DNA of 64,000 nt from Chitinophaga pinensis. Its GTDB lineage: Bacteria; Bacteroidota; Bacteroidia; Chitinophagales; Chitinophagaceae. Position 1 is the stretch's first letter; every line of letters begins with the position of its first letter. The notes below the pieces were generated by a model. That model did not search any database. It worked only from the letters and a program-made list of their open reading frames with translations, and was not told the DNA's origin. The stretch lies in the NCBI GenBank assembly GCA_902167325.1, contig LR632930.1:2108001-2172000 (forward strand), read 5' to 3'. Shown here one piece after another: positions 62,551 through 64,000 of this stretch. Position numbers and translations under genes: made by a program.

Positions 62551-63885
62551 ATGGAACAACACGAAAACAAAGAATCCTTTTATCATTTAGATATGGTGTG
62601 CCGGTATGTTGCCGGAAACTTCGGCAATCCGGAAATCGGGTCGTGGACGAATGGGGACTACCTGCGCCTTAGCGGGATCCTCAGCCGCCATACCGAAATC
62701 CAGCTTAGCCCCAGTACGCTGAAACGGATTTTCGGGAAACTCAAAACTACAGACCGTTACTATCCCCAGAAAGCTACCCGCGACGGACTGGCGCAATACG
62801 CCGGGTTTGCAGGATGGGACGAATTTGTAGAGAAGCATCCGCGCCCGGCAAAATCAGGAGATGGAGGACGCGAGGTGCAAGGCCCGCCTACTAAACTGCC
62901 CCAGCCGCGTGCGCCCAAAATCAGCTGGTGGCCCGCACTGATATTGATGGCAGGTGCTTGTGCTATTTTCGGATGGCAGTGGATAAAGCATATCAATCAC
63001 CCGGCTACCCGCTCCGCCGGCGTACACCTTGTATGCAGCAACCCGGTTGGTGATAATCCCCACTCGGCAGTATTCCGCCTGGAGATGCCGGAAAAATTCA
63101 AAGGAGATAGCGGTAAGTTCCATATCGTCTTCGGCGATGGTGAACGCGACCGGCCCATGCGCCCCGGTGCCGTGCTGACGCATTATTACGAAAAGCCCGG
63201 CCGCTTCTATGCCACGCTTCACTACGATTCCCGCGTCATCGATACAGTGCCCGTTTACCTCAAAACCAATGGGTGGACGGCCACCGCTAACACAATAACA
63301 GATACTACCCGTGTTTACCCCCTCGAAACACCGGTGTTTGGTCCCGGAGGAATGGCAGTAACTTCGCCGGAAGTATTTGCCTCAGGAATTGATACGCTGC
63401 ACACGTTTTTTGTGGATTTTATAAACACACAGGAGTGGGATGTTTCCGGCGATGATTTCGATCTTTCCGCTAATCTGACTACTTCACGCCTGCGCCCTGG
63501 AATCCGGTGCTCACAGGTAACTATCACGCTGTATGGTGAAAAATCGCGGCACGAACTCTTGCTGATCAAACCGGGCTGCGTATCCTGGGCGTATCTGAAG
63601 TTCTCCGAAAAAGAGATCGAAGGCAGCGGGGCGGATTTAAGTCCTGTTGGTACGGATCTTACATCCGGTGGCATCGTTCACCTGAAGGTGGCCGGTAAAC
63701 ACGCCTGGCTCACGATCAACGGAAAGCCCCTCTACGATATTGCCTACCAGCAACCCCTCGGCAAGCTCTATGGTATCCGGATCTCCTTCGCAGGCATCGG
63801 GTCTGTTCAGCACGTTGTGTTGAAGAAGCCCGATGGAAGCGTGGTGTTTGAGAACGGCCACCCCAACAATCCAAACATACGCTGA
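62551..63885 (+). CDS. Membrane-spanning regulator with TLKR-type domain, PKD and ConA-like sensor (locus 3)
   Basis: 444 residues from the ATG at 62551. Residues ~36-95 are a cytoplasmic domain with DYLRLSGILSRHTEIQLSPS, TLKRIFGKLKTTDRYYP and GLAQYAGFAGWDEFVE; this TLKR...LARYLGY.W..F pattern recurs in Bacteroidota regulatory proteins and looks like a DNA-binding helix set. One membrane helix lies at ~126-146. Outside, a PKD-like fold (IVFGDGERDRP, HYYEKPGRFYATLHY) is followed from ~275 by a ConA-like lectin fold. It is divergent from SusC, so it probably senses the glycan and controls locus 3. Confidence 0.75.
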   Translation: MEQHENKESFYHLDMVCRYVAGNFGNPEIGSWTNGDYLRLSGILSRHTEIQLSPSTLKRIFGKLKTTDRYYPQKATRDGLAQYAGFAGWDEFVEKHPRPAKSGDGGREVQGPPTKLPQPRAPKISWWPALILMAGACAIFGWQWIKHINHPATRSAGVHLVCSNPVGDNPHSAVFRLEMPEKFKGDSGKFHIVFGDGERDRPMRPGAVLTHYYEKPGRFYATLHYDSRVIDTVPVYLKTNGWTATANTITDTTRVYPLETPVFGPGGMAVTSPEVFASGIDTLHTFFVDFINTQEWDVSGDDFDLSANLTTSRLRPGIRCSQVTITLYGEKSRHELLLIKPGCVSWAYLKFSEKEIEGSGADLSPVGTDLTSGGIVHLKVAGKHAWLTINGKPLYDIAYQQPLGKLYGIRISFAGIGSVQHVVLKKPDGSVVFENGHPNNPNIR

Positions 63886-63967
63886 AACCGGACACGATTG
63901 AAAACTTTGTGACGTAGCTGCCTTATTGCAGGGATGGGCCTGCATAAAACCCGGGATAAACTTTATT

Positions 63968-64000
63968 CCTCCATCCAACCTCCATCAAACCTCCATCAAA
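63968..64000 (+). repeat. 11-bp tandem repeat at window edge
   Basis: Three units: CCTCCATCCAA, then CCTCCATCAAA twice, ending exactly at the last base, so the array continues outside. The period equals that of the array at 22412-22554. Confidence 0.8.

Overview
The window looks like a piece of a soil-type Bacteroidota chromosome, most likely from the Chitinophagaceae (Chitinophaga-like). The evidence is three SusC/SusD pairs, an ECF sigma/FecR anti-sigma pair, a LytS-type kinase with a LytTR regulator, a GLPGLI protein, a MauE-like protein, DUF4302 and DUF5007-like lipoproteins, and promoters of the TTTG / TAnnTTTG type in front of several genes. Database searches could not be run; family names rest on recognised motifs.

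Layout. 1-1.9 kb: AT-rich end of a SusD-like gene, then a MauE-like membrane protein with a small four-cysteine secreted protein. 2-12.9 kb: AraC regulator, a non-coding stretch that ends in a strong terminator, HxlR/YceI, a cysteine-less peroxiredoxin-like protein, thioesterase, nuclease, a GH88 enzyme, two large lipoproteins and a methyltransferase split by an amber codon. 13-14.8 kb: tRNA-Asp, a decayed ISAon1-like insertion sequence and a gene remnant. 15-22.2 kb: small secreted protein, outer-membrane barrel plus GLPGLI protein, facing a histidine kinase/LytTR pair across a repeat cluster. 22.2-25 kb: an 11-bp tandem array, gene remnants and a DEAD-box helicase. 25-26.4 kb: Crp-like regulator and MBL hydrolase.

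26.5-37 kb: polysaccharide utilisation locus (PUL) 1, with sigma factor, FecR, STN-bearing SusC, SusD, fasciclin and DUF5007-like lipoproteins and a GH43 enzyme. 37-39.4 kb: decayed hydrolase, small lipoprotein, YiaA/B protein, Crp-like regulator. 39.7-47.4 kb: SusCD locus 2, with a zinc metallopeptidase, a DUF4302 lipoprotein and a collagen-like lipoprotein instead of glycosidases. 47.6-52.2 kb: a tight GH43/GH78 rhamnosidase/esterase operon. 52.2-53.8 kb: EF-Tu-like pseudogene, TetR and two small membrane proteins. 53.8-63.9 kb: SusCD locus 3 on the minus strand (SusC, SusD, a secreted protein with an internal duplication, an MFS transporter), facing a membrane-spanning regulator. The window ends inside a second 11-bp tandem array.

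The three SusCD loci appear to be controlled in three ways: by ECF sigma/FecR, by nothing visible nearby, and by a single-chain regulator with a cytoplasmic TLKR-type domain and an outside PKD plus ConA-like sensor. At least seven decayed or interrupted genes are present, so the spaces between the loci are turning over.
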